NCBI GenBank assembly: GCA_012959765.1
Contig: DUCO01000040.1
Coordinates: 124,001 to 188,000 of the forward strand
Source of the DNA: Dehalococcoidia bacterium
GTDB taxonomy: Bacteria; Chloroflexota; Dehalococcoidia; Lucifugimonadales; Lucifugimonadaceae
Length of the DNA: 64,000 nucleotides
Direction of reading: 5' to 3'
Below are positions 26,753-35,923 of this stretch, one piece after another. Numbering within the stretch: position 1 is the stretch's first letter; every line of letters begins with the position of its first letter. The notes under the pieces are model-generated. The model was not told the origin of the DNA and searched no databases. It saw only the letters and a list, made by a program, of their open reading frames with translations. The position numbers were made by a program, and so were the translations under genes.

Positions 26753-27724
26753 ATGACTGAATCAGTAACTACCCCAGATTCTTCAGCTCCAATGGAAAGT
26801 GGCGGTTGGAGCCAGTTCAACGAAGAACGCGTTCGGCCCATCAAGCGCTATGCATTGCGCAACCCCTCATTGATATGGGGTTTAGCTTTGATGTCGTTCT
26901 TGCTGCTGTTCGTAGGAATTGGGCACCTTGTTTGGGATACCGAACAGTTCCGCCCACTATCGACACCTACACGGTTAGCTCCGACGCTCTCGCACGAGAT
27001 GATGAAAAGCGGTGAACCGACAGGTGAAGTAAGGGCTTTCCCGTTCGGAACCGATACAGCAGGTCGTGATCTGCTGGCGGTGGCGATTTTGGGTACACCG
27101 CTCACGCTGCGTATTGGCCTGATTGCGGGCTTCGTGTCGATTGCATTCGGCACGCTGGCAGCTTTCGTGGCAGCTTACTATCGAGGTTGGATTGACGCCG
27201 CGATTCGATCAGTCGTTGACGTGGGTCTGGCCATGCCGGGTCTGCTCATTTTGATCTTGATCAGAATCAATATTGGGCGTGAGTTGACGGTCGACGAAAT
27301 GGGGTTTGCGCTTGGATTAGTTGGTTGGGTGTTCCCGGCTCGTACTATCCGTTCGCAGGTGCTTGTGATGCGAGAGGCAGCTTACGTTGAACTTTCGCGA
27401 TTGTCGGGAACAAGCGGTATGGGAATTATCTTCAAAGAGATGCTCCCGAACCTGATCCCGTACATCACGGCCAGCCTTGTGGGTTCTGTCGCCGGAGCAA
27501 TTCTTGCGTCGATCGGCCTTGAAGCCATCGGCCTTGGAAACTTCAGCACGCCGACCCTTGGGATGACTATTTTCTTCAACATCCAGTTCTCATCGATCAC
27601 GCTTGGCATGTGGTGGTGGTGGTTGCCGCCGCTGGTTGCGATTGTGATTGTGTTCCTTGGATTGTTCTTGATTTCATCAGGATTGGATGAATGGTCCAAC
27701 CCACGATTGAGGAAACGCGTTTGA
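26753..27724 (+). CDS. ABC importer permease, DppC/OppC type
   Basis: A 323-residue inner-membrane permease with the DppC hallmark near residue 100, FPFGTDTAGRDLLAVAILGTPLTLRIGL, and an EAA loop YVELSRLSGTSGMGIIFKEMLPN. It pairs with the preceding DppB-type subunit. Its stop overlaps the start region of the first ATPase gene, so the operon is tightly packed. Confidence 0.93.
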   Translation: MTESVTTPDSSAPMESGGWSQFNEERVRPIKRYALRNPSLIWGLALMSFLLLFVGIGHLVWDTEQFRPLSTPTRLAPTLSHEMMKSGEPTGEVRAFPFGTDTAGRDLLAVAILGTPLTLRIGLIAGFVSIAFGTLAAFVAAYYRGWIDAAIRSVVDVGLAMPGLLILILIRINIGRELTVDEMGFALGLVGWVFPARTIRSQVLVMREAAYVELSRLSGTSGMGIIFKEMLPNLIPYITASLVGSVAGAILASIGLEAIGLGNFSTPTLGMTIFFNIQFSSITLGMWWWWLPPLVAIVIVFLGLFLISSGLDEWSNPRLRKRV

Positions 27725-28755
27725 GCACCGAACAAGCAATACAAACTTATCGAGAGGGTGCACGGATTTCCGATGTCGACGCTCTCGTTGTGGACGGTCT
27801 TTCGGTTTACTACGAAACCGAAAGTGGCACGGTAAAGGCCTGCGACGACGTTACGTTCACTCTCAAACAGGGTGAGCGATTCGCTCTCGTTGGTGAATCG
27901 GGGTCAGGCAAGACAACTCTTGCCATGGCTCTGATGCGCCTGACGCGCCCCCCGGGGCACATCGCCAAGGGAAGCGTCACGCTGCACGAACGAGACCTTA
28001 CGAATCTTTCAGATGATGAAATGCGACAGGCACGTCTATCTGAAATCGCGCTGGTTCCCCAGGGAGCGATGAACTCGCTGAACCCGATCATGCGTATCGG
28101 AAAGCAGATCACAGACGGAATCATCGATCACCTTCTTGACGACGACCCGACTCCGAACAAGGAAGAGCTTGATGAAATTGTGCGAGATCTGCTCACTCGA
28201 GTAGGTCTTCGCCCCGGCGTATCACGGTTGTATCCGCACGAACTCTCTGGCGGTATGAAGCAACGTGTGGCGATGGCGATAGGGATATCGCTACGACCAA
28301 GGCTGATCATTGCTGACGAGCCAACATCTGCCCTCGACGTTGTTGTTCAACGCCAGATCATGCAGACACTTGGTCGATTGCAAGAAGGACTTGATGCTTC
28401 GATCATGCTTGTGGGTCACGACATGGGTCTTGTGGCGCAGTTCGCCGACACTATCGGCGTGATGTACGCGGGCAAACTTGTGGAAGTCGGACCAGTAGAA
28501 GAAGTGTTCAGTGATCCCAAACACCCGTACACAAAGTTGCTGATCGGAAGTCTTCCGTCGTTGCAAGAAAAGCGGGAGTTTTTGGGGATTCCCGGTCTTC
28601 CTCCTCAGCTCGTGGCACTGCCACCCGGCTGTGCGTTTGCAGACCGTTGCCCATCACGCTTCGATAAATGTGGTGGTTCGATCCCAGAAAAGCTTGATGT
28701 CGGGGGCCGTAGGTTCGTGGCCTGCCATTTGTACGAAGAAGAGGTGCAGTCGTGA
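27691..28755 (+). CDS. ABC importer ATPase, DppD/OppD type
   Basis: A 354-residue cytoplasmic ATPase. Walker A GESGSGKTT is at 68-76, the signature LSGGMKQRVA and Walker B LIIADEPTSALD follow, and the oligopeptide-type C-terminal extension has the Cys-rich CAFADRCPSRFDKC. The ATG at 27691 overlaps dppC by 34 bases; a TTG at 27721 with AGGAAA six bases upstream, overlapping the dppC stop as TTGA, is an equally good start. The stop overlaps the GTG of the next gene. Confidence 0.93.
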   Translation: MVQPTIEETRLSTEQAIQTYREGARISDVDALVVDGLSVYYETESGTVKACDDVTFTLKQGERFALVGESGSGKTTLAMALMRLTRPPGHIAKGSVTLHERDLTNLSDDEMRQARLSEIALVPQGAMNSLNPIMRIGKQITDGIIDHLLDDDPTPNKEELDEIVRDLLTRVGLRPGVSRLYPHELSGGMKQRVAMAIGISLRPRLIIADEPTSALDVVVQRQIMQTLGRLQEGLDASIMLVGHDMGLVAQFADTIGVMYAGKLVEVGPVEEVFSDPKHPYTKLLIGSLPSLQEKREFLGIPGLPPQLVALPPGCAFADRCPSRFDKCGGSIPEKLDVGGRRFVACHLYEEEVQS

Positions 28756-29807
28756 GCACATTTCTAGAGCTAGATCACGTAACTAAAACCTTCGGTAGTG
28801 AAGGAATGTTCGGAAACGGCATGGTGACCATCGCCGTCGACGACGTTTCGCTAACTATTGATGAAGATGAGCCTTCTATCATCACGGTGGCTGGTGAGAG
28901 CGGAAGTGGAAAAACAACTCTTTCCCGACTGCTGCTCGGAAGCCATGTACCAAGCGACGGTCAAATGCTTTACCGCGGTAAGAATTTCACGAAACTCACT
29001 CAGCGTGAGCGCCGTAACTTCCGACGCGAAATTCAGCCGATCTTCCAGGATCCATTTGAGTCTTACAACCCGTTCTACAAGGTCGACCACGTACTCGACG
29101 CACCGATCAAAAACTTCAAACTCGCGTCATCTGACCGCGAGAGGAAGACGATGATCGAAGATGCGCTTGAGATGGTTGGATTGGTTCCGGGCGAAACGCT
29201 GGGTCGCTTCCCCCACCAGTTGAGTGGTGGTCAGCGTCAGCGAATCATGGTTGCCCGTGCACTTCTTCTGAAGCCACGAGTAATTCTTGCCGACGAGCCG
29301 GTTTCGATGGTTGACGCATCGTTGAGAGCAACAATTCTCGACTCGATTCGTCGACTAAACCGCGACCTTGGTATTTCGGTTGTGTACGTTACCCACGACT
29401 TAACAACTGCGTACCAGATCAGCGACAACATCCTGATCATGTATCGCGGGACAATTGTTGAGGCGGGCACGGTGGACGAGGTTATTCCAAACCCACAACA
29501 CCCGTACACACAGTTGTTGATCGAGTCGATTCCACAGCCAGACCCGAAGAACCGATGGGGTTCAGAGCCACCTCAGCAGAACTGGGACACCTCTGATATT
29601 CAGATCGCTGGTTGCAGGTTCGCTGACCGCTGCCCGGCCGTGATGGACGAATGTCGTATCAACAAGCCACCGCAGTACCTGATCAACGAGCACCAGCTCA
29701 CACGATGTTTCCTTCACAAGGAATCGGGCGAAATGGCCAACCCGGACATTACATCCACGTTCCAGACGGAATCAGAGACGATCAAGGCAGTGCCTGCGAA
29801 GGTATAG
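28752..29807 (+). CDS. ABC importer ATPase, DppF/OppF type
   Basis: A 351-residue partner ATPase. Walker A GESGSGKTT at 48-56, signature LSGGQRQRIMVARALL, Walker B VILADEPVSMVD (Ser-Met in place of the common Ser-Ala), and C-terminal CRFADRCPAVMDEC. Starts with GTG in an overlap with the previous stop (GTGA). Completes the importer: two permeases, two ATPases and the divergent binding protein. Confidence 0.93.
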   Translation: MSTFLELDHVTKTFGSEGMFGNGMVTIAVDDVSLTIDEDEPSIITVAGESGSGKTTLSRLLLGSHVPSDGQMLYRGKNFTKLTQRERRNFRREIQPIFQDPFESYNPFYKVDHVLDAPIKNFKLASSDRERKTMIEDALEMVGLVPGETLGRFPHQLSGGQRQRIMVARALLLKPRVILADEPVSMVDASLRATILDSIRRLNRDLGISVVYVTHDLTTAYQISDNILIMYRGTIVEAGTVDEVIPNPQHPYTQLLIESIPQPDPKNRWGSEPPQQNWDTSDIQIAGCRFADRCPAVMDECRINKPPQYLINEHQLTRCFLHKESGEMANPDITSTFQTESETIKAVPAKV

Positions 29808-29829
29808 TCACCGGCTAGCCCGGGGTAAT

Positions 29830-31047
29830 TTAGGGACCGAATTCATTGACTCCGAAGGTCACGGTGTATATCGCCAGACCTTCGGAGTTAGTTTTTAACT
29901 TGAGTTCGTGTTTGCCAAATTCAGGCAGTTCGACGAGCTGGTAGAGACGGGTTTCCTCGATAACGAGCACAGTGTTGCCGTTATCGTTCCAAGTGATATC
30001 TGATCCTGCCTCATCAGGCGTAAGCGGATGACCATCGAGTTCGACTATGAGATTACGCCCCGGTGTAGTCCTGCCCAGAACAGCGTTGACGGCGGTCGCA
30101 AAGAACTCGAACACCAGATGTGCGAATTCGTCACCACTACCCTGCCCGCTAATGATCGACGTCTCGCTGTTGATCCACTGCCCGTCCAGGAAGTACTGCC
30201 CGTGACGCCGCGTACCGTCGTCTACATAATTGACGCGGGCGTCTGGCGACTCGTAGTAGGCGTCTTGGCCGGCATAGAGACCGTCGGACAGGTAGCTGTT
30301 CGCATAACCGCCGTAGAGTTCTCGAGTAACCGTGTGTGCGCCACCCGAGCGATCGAGGGCATCGACATCTGACCACGCAACGGCAGCAAGATCGCTGCCG
30401 CTTGCTTTCAGTCTTTCCCGAATTATCGCTTCGGTTTCTTGATACCCACCCTCGCCAAAATGCCTGAAAACAACTTCGCCAGTGTGATCGATCAGGTATT
30501 TAGAAGGCCAGAAGTGGTTCCCGTACTTGTCCCAGGTCTGCTTTTCGCTATCGAGCACTATCGGATATTCGAGTTCATATCGATTTACTGCCGCCTGTAC
30601 GTTTGCGGGCAGTTTTTCGAACTCAAATTCCGGTGAATGTACGCCAATCACTGTGAGGCCGTTGTCGGCGTAAAGATCGTGCCAGGCCAACAGATATGGG
30701 AACGTGCGGACACAGTTCACACAGGTGTAGGTCCAGAAATCTAGGAGCACTACTCGACCCGACTCGGTCAGTTGGCTGATAGCTAGCGGGTCGGAATTGA
30801 TCCAGCCGTCTAGTCCGACAAGTTCCAGATCTTCAAGTATGAACGGTTCGGGCTGGCCAATAATCGCAAACTCGTTGCCCGGCGGGGTCGCTGTGGCAGT
30901 AGGTGGTAGAACACCGGCGCTGCTTGAGCTGTCGGACGATTGTTGCCCCGGCGCCGAATTTTCACCACAGCCAACTATCAATGCAACCGAAACCATTGCG
31001 CTCACGAGCAGAACGCCAGCTATGTTGAGTGCGAATCGATGCTTCAC
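29830..31047 (-). CDS. Thioredoxin-like lipoprotein with DipZ-type C-terminal domain
   Basis: A 405-residue exported protein; lipobox LIVGC (Cys27), then a low-complexity linker to about residue 58. The redoxin domain starts near residue 95 with GRVVLLDFWTYTCVNC; Cys109 and Cys112 form the CxxC pair. GLTVIGVHSPEFEFEKLPAN and WPSKYLIDHTGEVVFRHFGEG are typical of the DipZ/TlpA group. The C-terminal ~180 residues resemble the ligand-binding-like domain that follows thioredoxin in DipZ, but the CcdA membrane half of DipZ is missing. Probable role in disulfide reduction or exchange outside the membrane. Convergent with the importer operon with no obvious terminator between. Confidence 0.86.
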   Translation of the reverse strand: MKHRFALNIAGVLLVSAMVSVALIVGCGENSAPGQQSSDSSSSAGVLPPTATATPPGNEFAIIGQPEPFILEDLELVGLDGWINSDPLAISQLTESGRVVLLDFWTYTCVNCVRTFPYLLAWHDLYADNGLTVIGVHSPEFEFEKLPANVQAAVNRYELEYPIVLDSEKQTWDKYGNHFWPSKYLIDHTGEVVFRHFGEGGYQETEAIIRERLKASGSDLAAVAWSDVDALDRSGGAHTVTRELYGGYANSYLSDGLYAGQDAYYESPDARVNYVDDGTRRHGQYFLDGQWINSETSIISGQGSGDEFAHLVFEFFATAVNAVLGRTTPGRNLIVELDGHPLTPDEAGSDITWNDNGNTVLVIEETRLYQLVELPEFGKHELKLKTNSEGLAIYTVTFGVNEFGP

Positions 31048-31185
31048 GCGGAATTCCAGCCTGGTTCACGAACCCGGTCAATCACACGAAACGGGTTTTG
31101 CGTGTGAATTGAATGGTACGCAACCGGCCGTTCAGCCGTGAATACGACTTAAATTCGTATACCGACTTATCAACAAGTAAAAAGG

Positions 31186-31395
31186 CTAGAGTTCAGGCTC
31201 GATAATTTCGAGCACCTCTTTGATGTCGATGTCTGTCAGCTTCTGAGTTCTGCCGCTCGGCCACAGAATCTCGACTTCTTGGATCTCGTCGTGATCGCCA
31301 ATTCCATCGGTACCTCGATTTTTTTACGCACGGTCGGATTCGTGCAGGGTGACCAAGCCGGACTTATTGTGTACGAGACGGTGCGATTCAGGCGA
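31186..31395 (-). pseudogene. Remnant of an ASPIC/UnbV-domain protein C-terminus
   Basis: On the minus strand an in-frame stretch of about 43 codons ends at a TAG (31186-31188) and reads EVEILWPSGRTQKL then VLEIIEPEL. This is the closing motif of ASPIC/UnbV (CRTAC1) domains; the complete protein at 45.2-48.4 kb ends with VTIRWPSGLTMDI and HEITEP. Upstream in the same frame lies a TAA and then another ~19 codons that may also be relic coding sequence. No start or repeat domain is left. The rest of the 31048-31535 spacer shows nothing I recognise. Confidence 0.6.
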
Positions 31396-31535
31396 ATTTT
31401 AAGTTATTTCGCGTGAATGCAGTCTTGTTCGGTTACGGCTATCGAAGGTGGGTTGTCACCGATTGGTGCGAACAAACTAATGCCATTCGTGCGTTCAATC
31501 GGCAGCAAACGGCAGCAATCGGTTCAGTTGTGAAT

Positions 31536-32438
31536 CTAGGACCCCGGTACAGCGAAATCGGTCAGGAATTCGGCCTTGCCTTGAATATCGAGCTTCACCC
31601 GGTAAAGATCGCCGCCCCTGTAGGTGTCCATCTTGAACCCCGGTGGTTCCATTCCAGTTGGCGTGGAGTCACCGGTTCCGAACGCCGCAGTTGTTACGTA
31701 AAGCTCGTTCAGGTCTTTGCCACCGAACATCGCCGATGAAGTTTGCGCCGCTGCTATTTCTACGCGCCGCTCCTCCTTGCCGTCGGGGTCGAAACGAACC
31801 ACTGCACCGCCATACCAGATCGCCGACCAGACAAAGCCTTCCGCATCGACAGTCATGCCATCGGGGATGCCCCAGTCTTCAGGAATCGAAGTGAAAACAC
31901 GTTTGTTCGTGATCGCACCGGTAGTTGGATTGTGATCCCACTTGTAGATTTTGTGCACCGGCGAATCGGTGGAGTAGAAAGTTTTGAGATCGGGAGAAAA
32001 TCCCATTCCATTGCACAATGCCAGGCCATCGTCGATTATCTCGGCTGTTCCGTCTGGCTTGAACCGGAACAGCGTGCAGGAATCGAGATGCCCACTTCCG
32101 CCATACATGCTGCCATCGGGGCCAACTGAAATATCGTTGAGCTTGATCGGACGACCGTCGACGTCGCCACGATGTAGCCATGTGAAATCATCGTCGGAGT
32201 TCCACAACTGAACGCCTTCCCATGTGCCTACGGCCAACCCGCCCTGCTTGTTCCGGGTTACTCCGGCAATGTTGTATCCCTCGTGCAACAGGTTGTTTTC
32301 ACCGGTAGCGGGATCGTAGTTCCAGAACTTTCCACCCTGAATATCGATCCAGTAAAGCGTTTGTGAATCGACATCCCACACCGGGCCTTCACCGACCATG
32401 GCGTTTTCAGCTGCGAGTTTCTCTACCTCGTATCCCAT
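31536..32438 (-). CDS. SMP-30/gluconolactonase family protein, copy 3
   Basis: A 300-residue beta-propeller protein of the regucalcin/gluconolactonase family. Metal-site elements: MVGEGPVWD (Glu17), KLNDISVGPDGSMYGGSG (Asn), LCNGMGFSPD and IPDGMTVDAEGFVWSA (Asp). It is closer to regucalcin-type lactonases than to copies 1 and 2, which have different spacing. The ATG at 32438 is chosen because CAGGAGAA lies six bases before it; the frame extends ten codons further without similarity. It is divergent from the DUF362 gene. Confidence 0.9.
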   Translation of the reverse strand: MGYEVEKLAAENAMVGEGPVWDVDSQTLYWIDIQGGKFWNYDPATGENNLLHEGYNIAGVTRNKQGGLAVGTWEGVQLWNSDDDFTWLHRGDVDGRPIKLNDISVGPDGSMYGGSGHLDSCTLFRFKPDGTAEIIDDGLALCNGMGFSPDLKTFYSTDSPVHKIYKWDHNPTTGAITNKRVFTSIPEDWGIPDGMTVDAEGFVWSAIWYGGAVVRFDPDGKEERRVEIAAAQTSSAMFGGKDLNELYVTTAAFGTGDSTPTGMEPPGFKMDTYRGGDLYRVKLDIQGKAEFLTDFAVPGS

Positions 32439-32655
32439 TGATTTCTCCTGTGGCCAGCCCGTTGGCACCGCAGTGGCGCCAATTGTAAAACGTGTGTGTT
32501 CGTTGAGTGGTTCGTCAGTCTAACTGAAAATTGAGTCGAATCATGTTTCGTGACTTGCCCCAGAATCCACGCGCAAACGGGTATTTATGGTTTATATTTC
32601 CGCTCGAAAGCATATTTTAATATTCACGACTCACCGTAATGAGCAGGATTCAGTA

Positions 32656-34143
32656 ATGACATCTGATGTTTACTTCATGGACGCCCGAAGTGATTCGGCC
32701 GATACAAGCCTGATCGCGAAGACCACAACCGTGTTCGATGCGGCGGGACTCGACAAGCTGATATCGCCCGGCGATGTGGTGGCTATCAAGCTGCATTGTG
32801 GTGAGTGGAACTCGAGCGCTTATCTACGCCCGGTCTACGCTCGAGCTATTGCCGACCGGGTAAAAGAACTCGGTGGACGACCGTTTGTTTGCGACACGAC
32901 AACGCTTACGTACAGCCCGTTTTCAACCCGAGCAACCGAGTTGGATCTGCTTCAGACGGCGGAACGAAACGGTTATTCATCTGCAGTGCTGGGTTGCCCG
33001 TTCATCGTGGCTGACGGCTTTGTTGGAACGAGCGACTACCGAGTCGACATTCCAGAGGGCTACCTGCTCAAAGAAGCGTATGTAGCCCAGGCGATCGCGG
33101 CTGCGGACGTTCTGATTGCACTTACCCACTTCAAGGGACACGGCATGGGCGTGATCGGTGGGGCGTTGAAGAACCTGGGCATTGGGGGACAGTCGAAGCG
33201 CGGCAAGTTCAATGTGCACATGGGCGGTCACCCGAAATATGGTGTCGGAGCCGCGGTGAAATTCAACGAGGATTTCGTCGTTGACAAAGAGGCCGACCAC
33301 GAATGGGAACTGATCGAACAGGCGTGTCCAATTGGTCTTTTCGAGATACAGGAAGACAACACGATCAAGTGGGATCGAGACAAGTGCATGACCTGCCTTG
33401 GTTGTCTCGGAGTTATGAACCCCAGAGGTATTTTCGAGCCGAGCCAGATGCTGTTCGACGCCACCGATATTGCAATTGGCGACGCAGCGCTCGGCGTTGT
33501 TAAAACTGTTCCAAAGGTTGGGTTCGTGACGCTGGCGATCGACGTTTCGCCAAAATGTGACTGTGCCGGATTCTCCGACACTCCTATCGTTCCGAACCTT
33601 GGCGTATTTGCCAGCACCGACCCGGTGGCGATCGACCAGGCGTGTGTCGACGCTGTCACGGAATCACCCGGCCTCCCGGGCTCACTCAGCGAAGAGATGG
33701 GCGTTGACGAAGCCGGCGAGCGAAAGTTCGATCTGGCAGGAGCCGCTATCGAAGGGCTATCCGAGCAAACGACTATCAACACAGCCGTCGTGAACGGGCT
33801 TGGCTCACGTGACTACGAACTGCACCATGTCGAGCCGGTTGGTAGAGAAAAATTCAGGTTCCCCTACGACGAGCGACCCACTCGACAGCGATTTGCTCGC
33901 ATGTTCGAGAAGTTCCAGCCGTTCCCGTTCGACCGACACGATGGTCATGGCTACGACAGGCTGCCTGAAGTAGATATTGAAGCTGTGAAGCCGCACGACG
34001 GGCCTACAGTTGGAACGCACTCGCACGCCGCGTATCACGGTGACGGCACGAGTCATGGTCCCAACGGACACGGTGCACCTGAGAATCAGTGGCACCCGGG
34101 CGAAGAGGGCACGCGTTCCCACTCGACCACGCACGATCATTAA
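32656..34143 (+). CDS. DUF362 protein with partial Fe-S motif and His-rich tail
   Basis: About 495 residues. The N-terminal two-thirds match DUF362: VVAIKLHCGEWNSSAYLRP, DVLIALTHFKGHGMGVIGGALKNLGIGG and VFASTDPVAIDQACVD. A central C-x2-C-x2-C (244, 247, 250) followed by VMNPRGIFEP resembles a ferredoxin cluster site but lacks the usual fourth Cys-Pro. The last ~42 residues are a His/Gly-rich tail with nine His, likely metal-binding. DUF362 proteins are poorly characterised. The ATG at 32656 has AGGA ten bases upstream and begins the homologous region; the longer frame is not supported. Followed by a small gene and an epimerase. Confidence 0.82.
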   Translation: MTSDVYFMDARSDSADTSLIAKTTTVFDAAGLDKLISPGDVVAIKLHCGEWNSSAYLRPVYARAIADRVKELGGRPFVCDTTTLTYSPFSTRATELDLLQTAERNGYSSAVLGCPFIVADGFVGTSDYRVDIPEGYLLKEAYVAQAIAAADVLIALTHFKGHGMGVIGGALKNLGIGGQSKRGKFNVHMGGHPKYGVGAAVKFNEDFVVDKEADHEWELIEQACPIGLFEIQEDNTIKWDRDKCMTCLGCLGVMNPRGIFEPSQMLFDATDIAIGDAALGVVKTVPKVGFVTLAIDVSPKCDCAGFSDTPIVPNLGVFASTDPVAIDQACVDAVTESPGLPGSLSEEMGVDEAGERKFDLAGAAIEGLSEQTTINTAVVNGLGSRDYELHHVEPVGREKFRFPYDERPTRQRFARMFEKFQPFPFDRHDGHGYDRLPEVDIEAVKPHDGPTVGTHSHAAYHGDGTSHGPNGHGAPENQWHPGEEGTRSHSTTHDH

Positions 34144-34193
34144 CCGAATTCAAACGCAAATCAACTTAGTAAATTCAGGAGAACTACCGAAAA

Positions 34194-34454
34194 ATGCCAA
34201 GAGGACAGGACCTGCTCGATGAGGCGATATCGCTAATCACAAAAGCGGGACAAAGCGATCTCGCGGATCGACTTACCGCTCAGCGTGAAAAATTCTTTTT
34301 CAAGTCACTTGCCGGCGTTCCGCTCGCGAACAAAGTGAAAAAGGCAGGGACCGCGCTTAGCGGTGATGGTTCGGATGCCAACGTTATGGCGGTCGAAACG
34401 CTGGTCGCTGAAATCGAGGACAAGGCCGACGCACCGGGGACAGTCCTCACCTAA
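34194..34454 (+). CDS. Small hypothetical protein between DUF362 and epimerase genes
   Basis: 86 residues, basic and helical, with LLDEAISLITKAGQSDLADRL and a KVKKAGTALSG segment; no signal or membrane helix. AGGAG lies about ten bases before the ATG. Its last base overlaps the first base of the next gene's ATG (TAATG), so translation is probably coupled. No family recognised. Confidence 0.6.
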   Translation: MPRGQDLLDEAISLITKAGQSDLADRLTAQREKFFFKSLAGVPLANKVKKAGTALSGDGSDANVMAVETLVAEIEDKADAPGTVLT

Positions 34455-35320
34455 TGGCAGTAGTTCTGGTTACGGGTGGCGCAGGGAGCATGGGCCGGTT
34501 GGTCTGTGCTCGTCTAGCTGCCGACACACGCACGGTTCGGGCGTTCGATCTGCACACAGCCGACTTCGCTGGGTTGCCAGACGGTGTGAAGGCGCTGCCG
34601 GGCGATCTTACGTCGCCAACCGATGTTGCTGCGGCCCTGAAAGGCGTCGATGCGGTTGTGCACTTGGCTGCGATATTGCCTCCGGTTGCCGATCAGCAGA
34701 TCGAGCTGGCTCAGCGGGTGAACGTTGGAGGCACGCGGATCATTGTCGACCAGATGAAGATCAAAGCGCCTAACGCACGGCTAGTATTCAGCTCTTCGGT
34801 CAGCGTTTATGGCGCACCTGAAGGTTCTGATGAAGTGGTTACTTCGCACAGCTACGACCCCGACGACAACTACGCGAAGACCAAGGCCGAGTCGGAGCAG
34901 ATCGTGGTTAATTCGGGACTGGATTCGTGCGTGCTGCGAATATCTGGGGTTTCGATTCCGGTGTTTCAGGAGCCGCCTGCTGAATGGCCTTTCCTGCCCG
35001 ATCAGCAGATCGAGTTTGTGCATCGTGACGACGCTGTGAACGCGATTGTTGCGGGGGTGACGGCTGAGTTAAGCGATTCGACCCGGATCGTCAATGTGAG
35101 TGGCGGGGCTACCTGGCGTATGACCGGCAAACAGTACGTCACTGACTATTTTGGAATGATTGAAGTCGGCATGGAAGACGCTGTTTACCAGTCGGAGTCG
35201 GGGCATTTTTCGTGGTACTCCGATGAGGGTGGCAACGCGGCGCTCGGATATCAGCAGAACCCGTATGCGACGTATCTTGCGCAGCTTCAGGGCGATATCG
35301 ATCGACTGATGGAGGAGTAG
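34454..35320 (+). CDS. NAD(P)-dependent epimerase/dehydratase
   Basis: 288-residue extended SDR protein. GGAGSMG near residues 6-12 binds the dinucleotide, FDLHTADF ends strand two, VVHLAAILPP follows strand four, SSSVSVYG carries the catalytic Ser, and YAKTKAESEQ the YxxxK pair. All active-site elements are present, so it is likely functional on a sugar or sugar-nucleotide substrate. Coupled to the small upstream gene by a TAATG overlap. Confidence 0.88.
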   Translation: MAVVLVTGGAGSMGRLVCARLAADTRTVRAFDLHTADFAGLPDGVKALPGDLTSPTDVAAALKGVDAVVHLAAILPPVADQQIELAQRVNVGGTRIIVDQMKIKAPNARLVFSSSVSVYGAPEGSDEVVTSHSYDPDDNYAKTKAESEQIVVNSGLDSCVLRISGVSIPVFQEPPAEWPFLPDQQIEFVHRDDAVNAIVAGVTAELSDSTRIVNVSGGATWRMTGKQYVTDYFGMIEVGMEDAVYQSESGHFSWYSDEGGNAALGYQQNPYATYLAQLQGDIDRLMEE

Positions 35321-35327
35321 GGGTTCT

Positions 35328-35428
35328 CTATTTCCCGACTCGTACGGAGGGATCTTCGGTGGGCGGCCGGTGGTGTGCATCGCGAAGTGAGCGCGTCCCC
35401 ACACCAGATCCTTTTTTTCTGGGAGAAA
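35328..35428. repeat. Dispersed intergenic repeat, family A, inverted pair (copies 3 and 4)
   Basis: 35328-35364 is an inverted copy: CTATTTCCCGACTC then GGAGGGATCTTCGGTG is the complement of AGATCCCTCC ... CGGGAAATAG. 35391-35428 is a direct, degenerate copy with GCGCGTCCCCACACCAGATC and CTGGGAGAAAG. The second copy abuts the truncated 3' end of the NnrS-like gene. Confidence 0.55.
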
Positions 35429-35429
35429 G

Positions 35430-35858
35430 TCAAACGACTTCGAGCAAGGTCCAGCCAAATACGAGTAGCCCGACGAACAGCAGGATGCCCCCGGCGGCTA
35501 TCAGTGGATCGGCAAGCGAGGTTTTGTACATGCTCTGGCCGGAGAATCGCAAAACCAATCCGGCAACGACGAACCACAGGCTCAGCTTTTGAGGGAGTGA
35601 ATATCGAATCGAACTGATGAAAAATCGAGGGACGACGTGGTAGGCGAATCCCATGATGAACAGGCCTGCCCAGCCGAACAGTTGAGCCACGCCGTGCGAC
35701 TGCGAGTGGGTGACCCATGTAAGGCTTCATTCAATGCCAAGTAACGGCATGATCAGTATCGCGGCGCCGGTGGAAAAACCCAGCACGATGGCGATGATCA
35801 GTGAAGCTCGAATGAACGGACGATAGAGTCGTTGTAACGACCAGCCCTCAGATGTCAT
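35430..35858 (-). pseudogene. NnrS-like membrane protein, in-frame stop and short 3' end
   Basis: One frame from ATG 35858 reads MTSEGWSLQRLYRPF, a membrane helix, then MPLLGIE, an in-frame TGA, and continues SLTWVTHSQSHGVAQLFGWAGLF with FAYHVVPRFF, the His-containing pattern of NnrS/heme-copper-oxidase-like proteins. Four hydrophobic segments are present, then the frame stops at GWTLLEVV. Full NnrS proteins have about 12 helices and near 400 residues, so this copy is both interrupted and truncated. The stop differs from a TGG by one base. It ends at a family A repeat. Family call is by motif only. Confidence 0.6.
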
Positions 35859-35923
35859 ATCTCAAGTCTGAGGATACCCGCTTACTCACGAAATCGAAAA
35901 GCGTGATGGGAGTGTGAGTCCGC

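Noticed and set aside
35691-35735. In-frame TGA in the NnrS-like frame as recoding to Trp or selenocysteine
   Set aside because: TGA is used as a normal stop elsewhere in the window, for example at the pntAB/pntB ATGA overlap and the dppD/dppF GTGA overlap, and no SECIS-like structure or Cys-aligned site is evident. A nonsense mutation is simpler.
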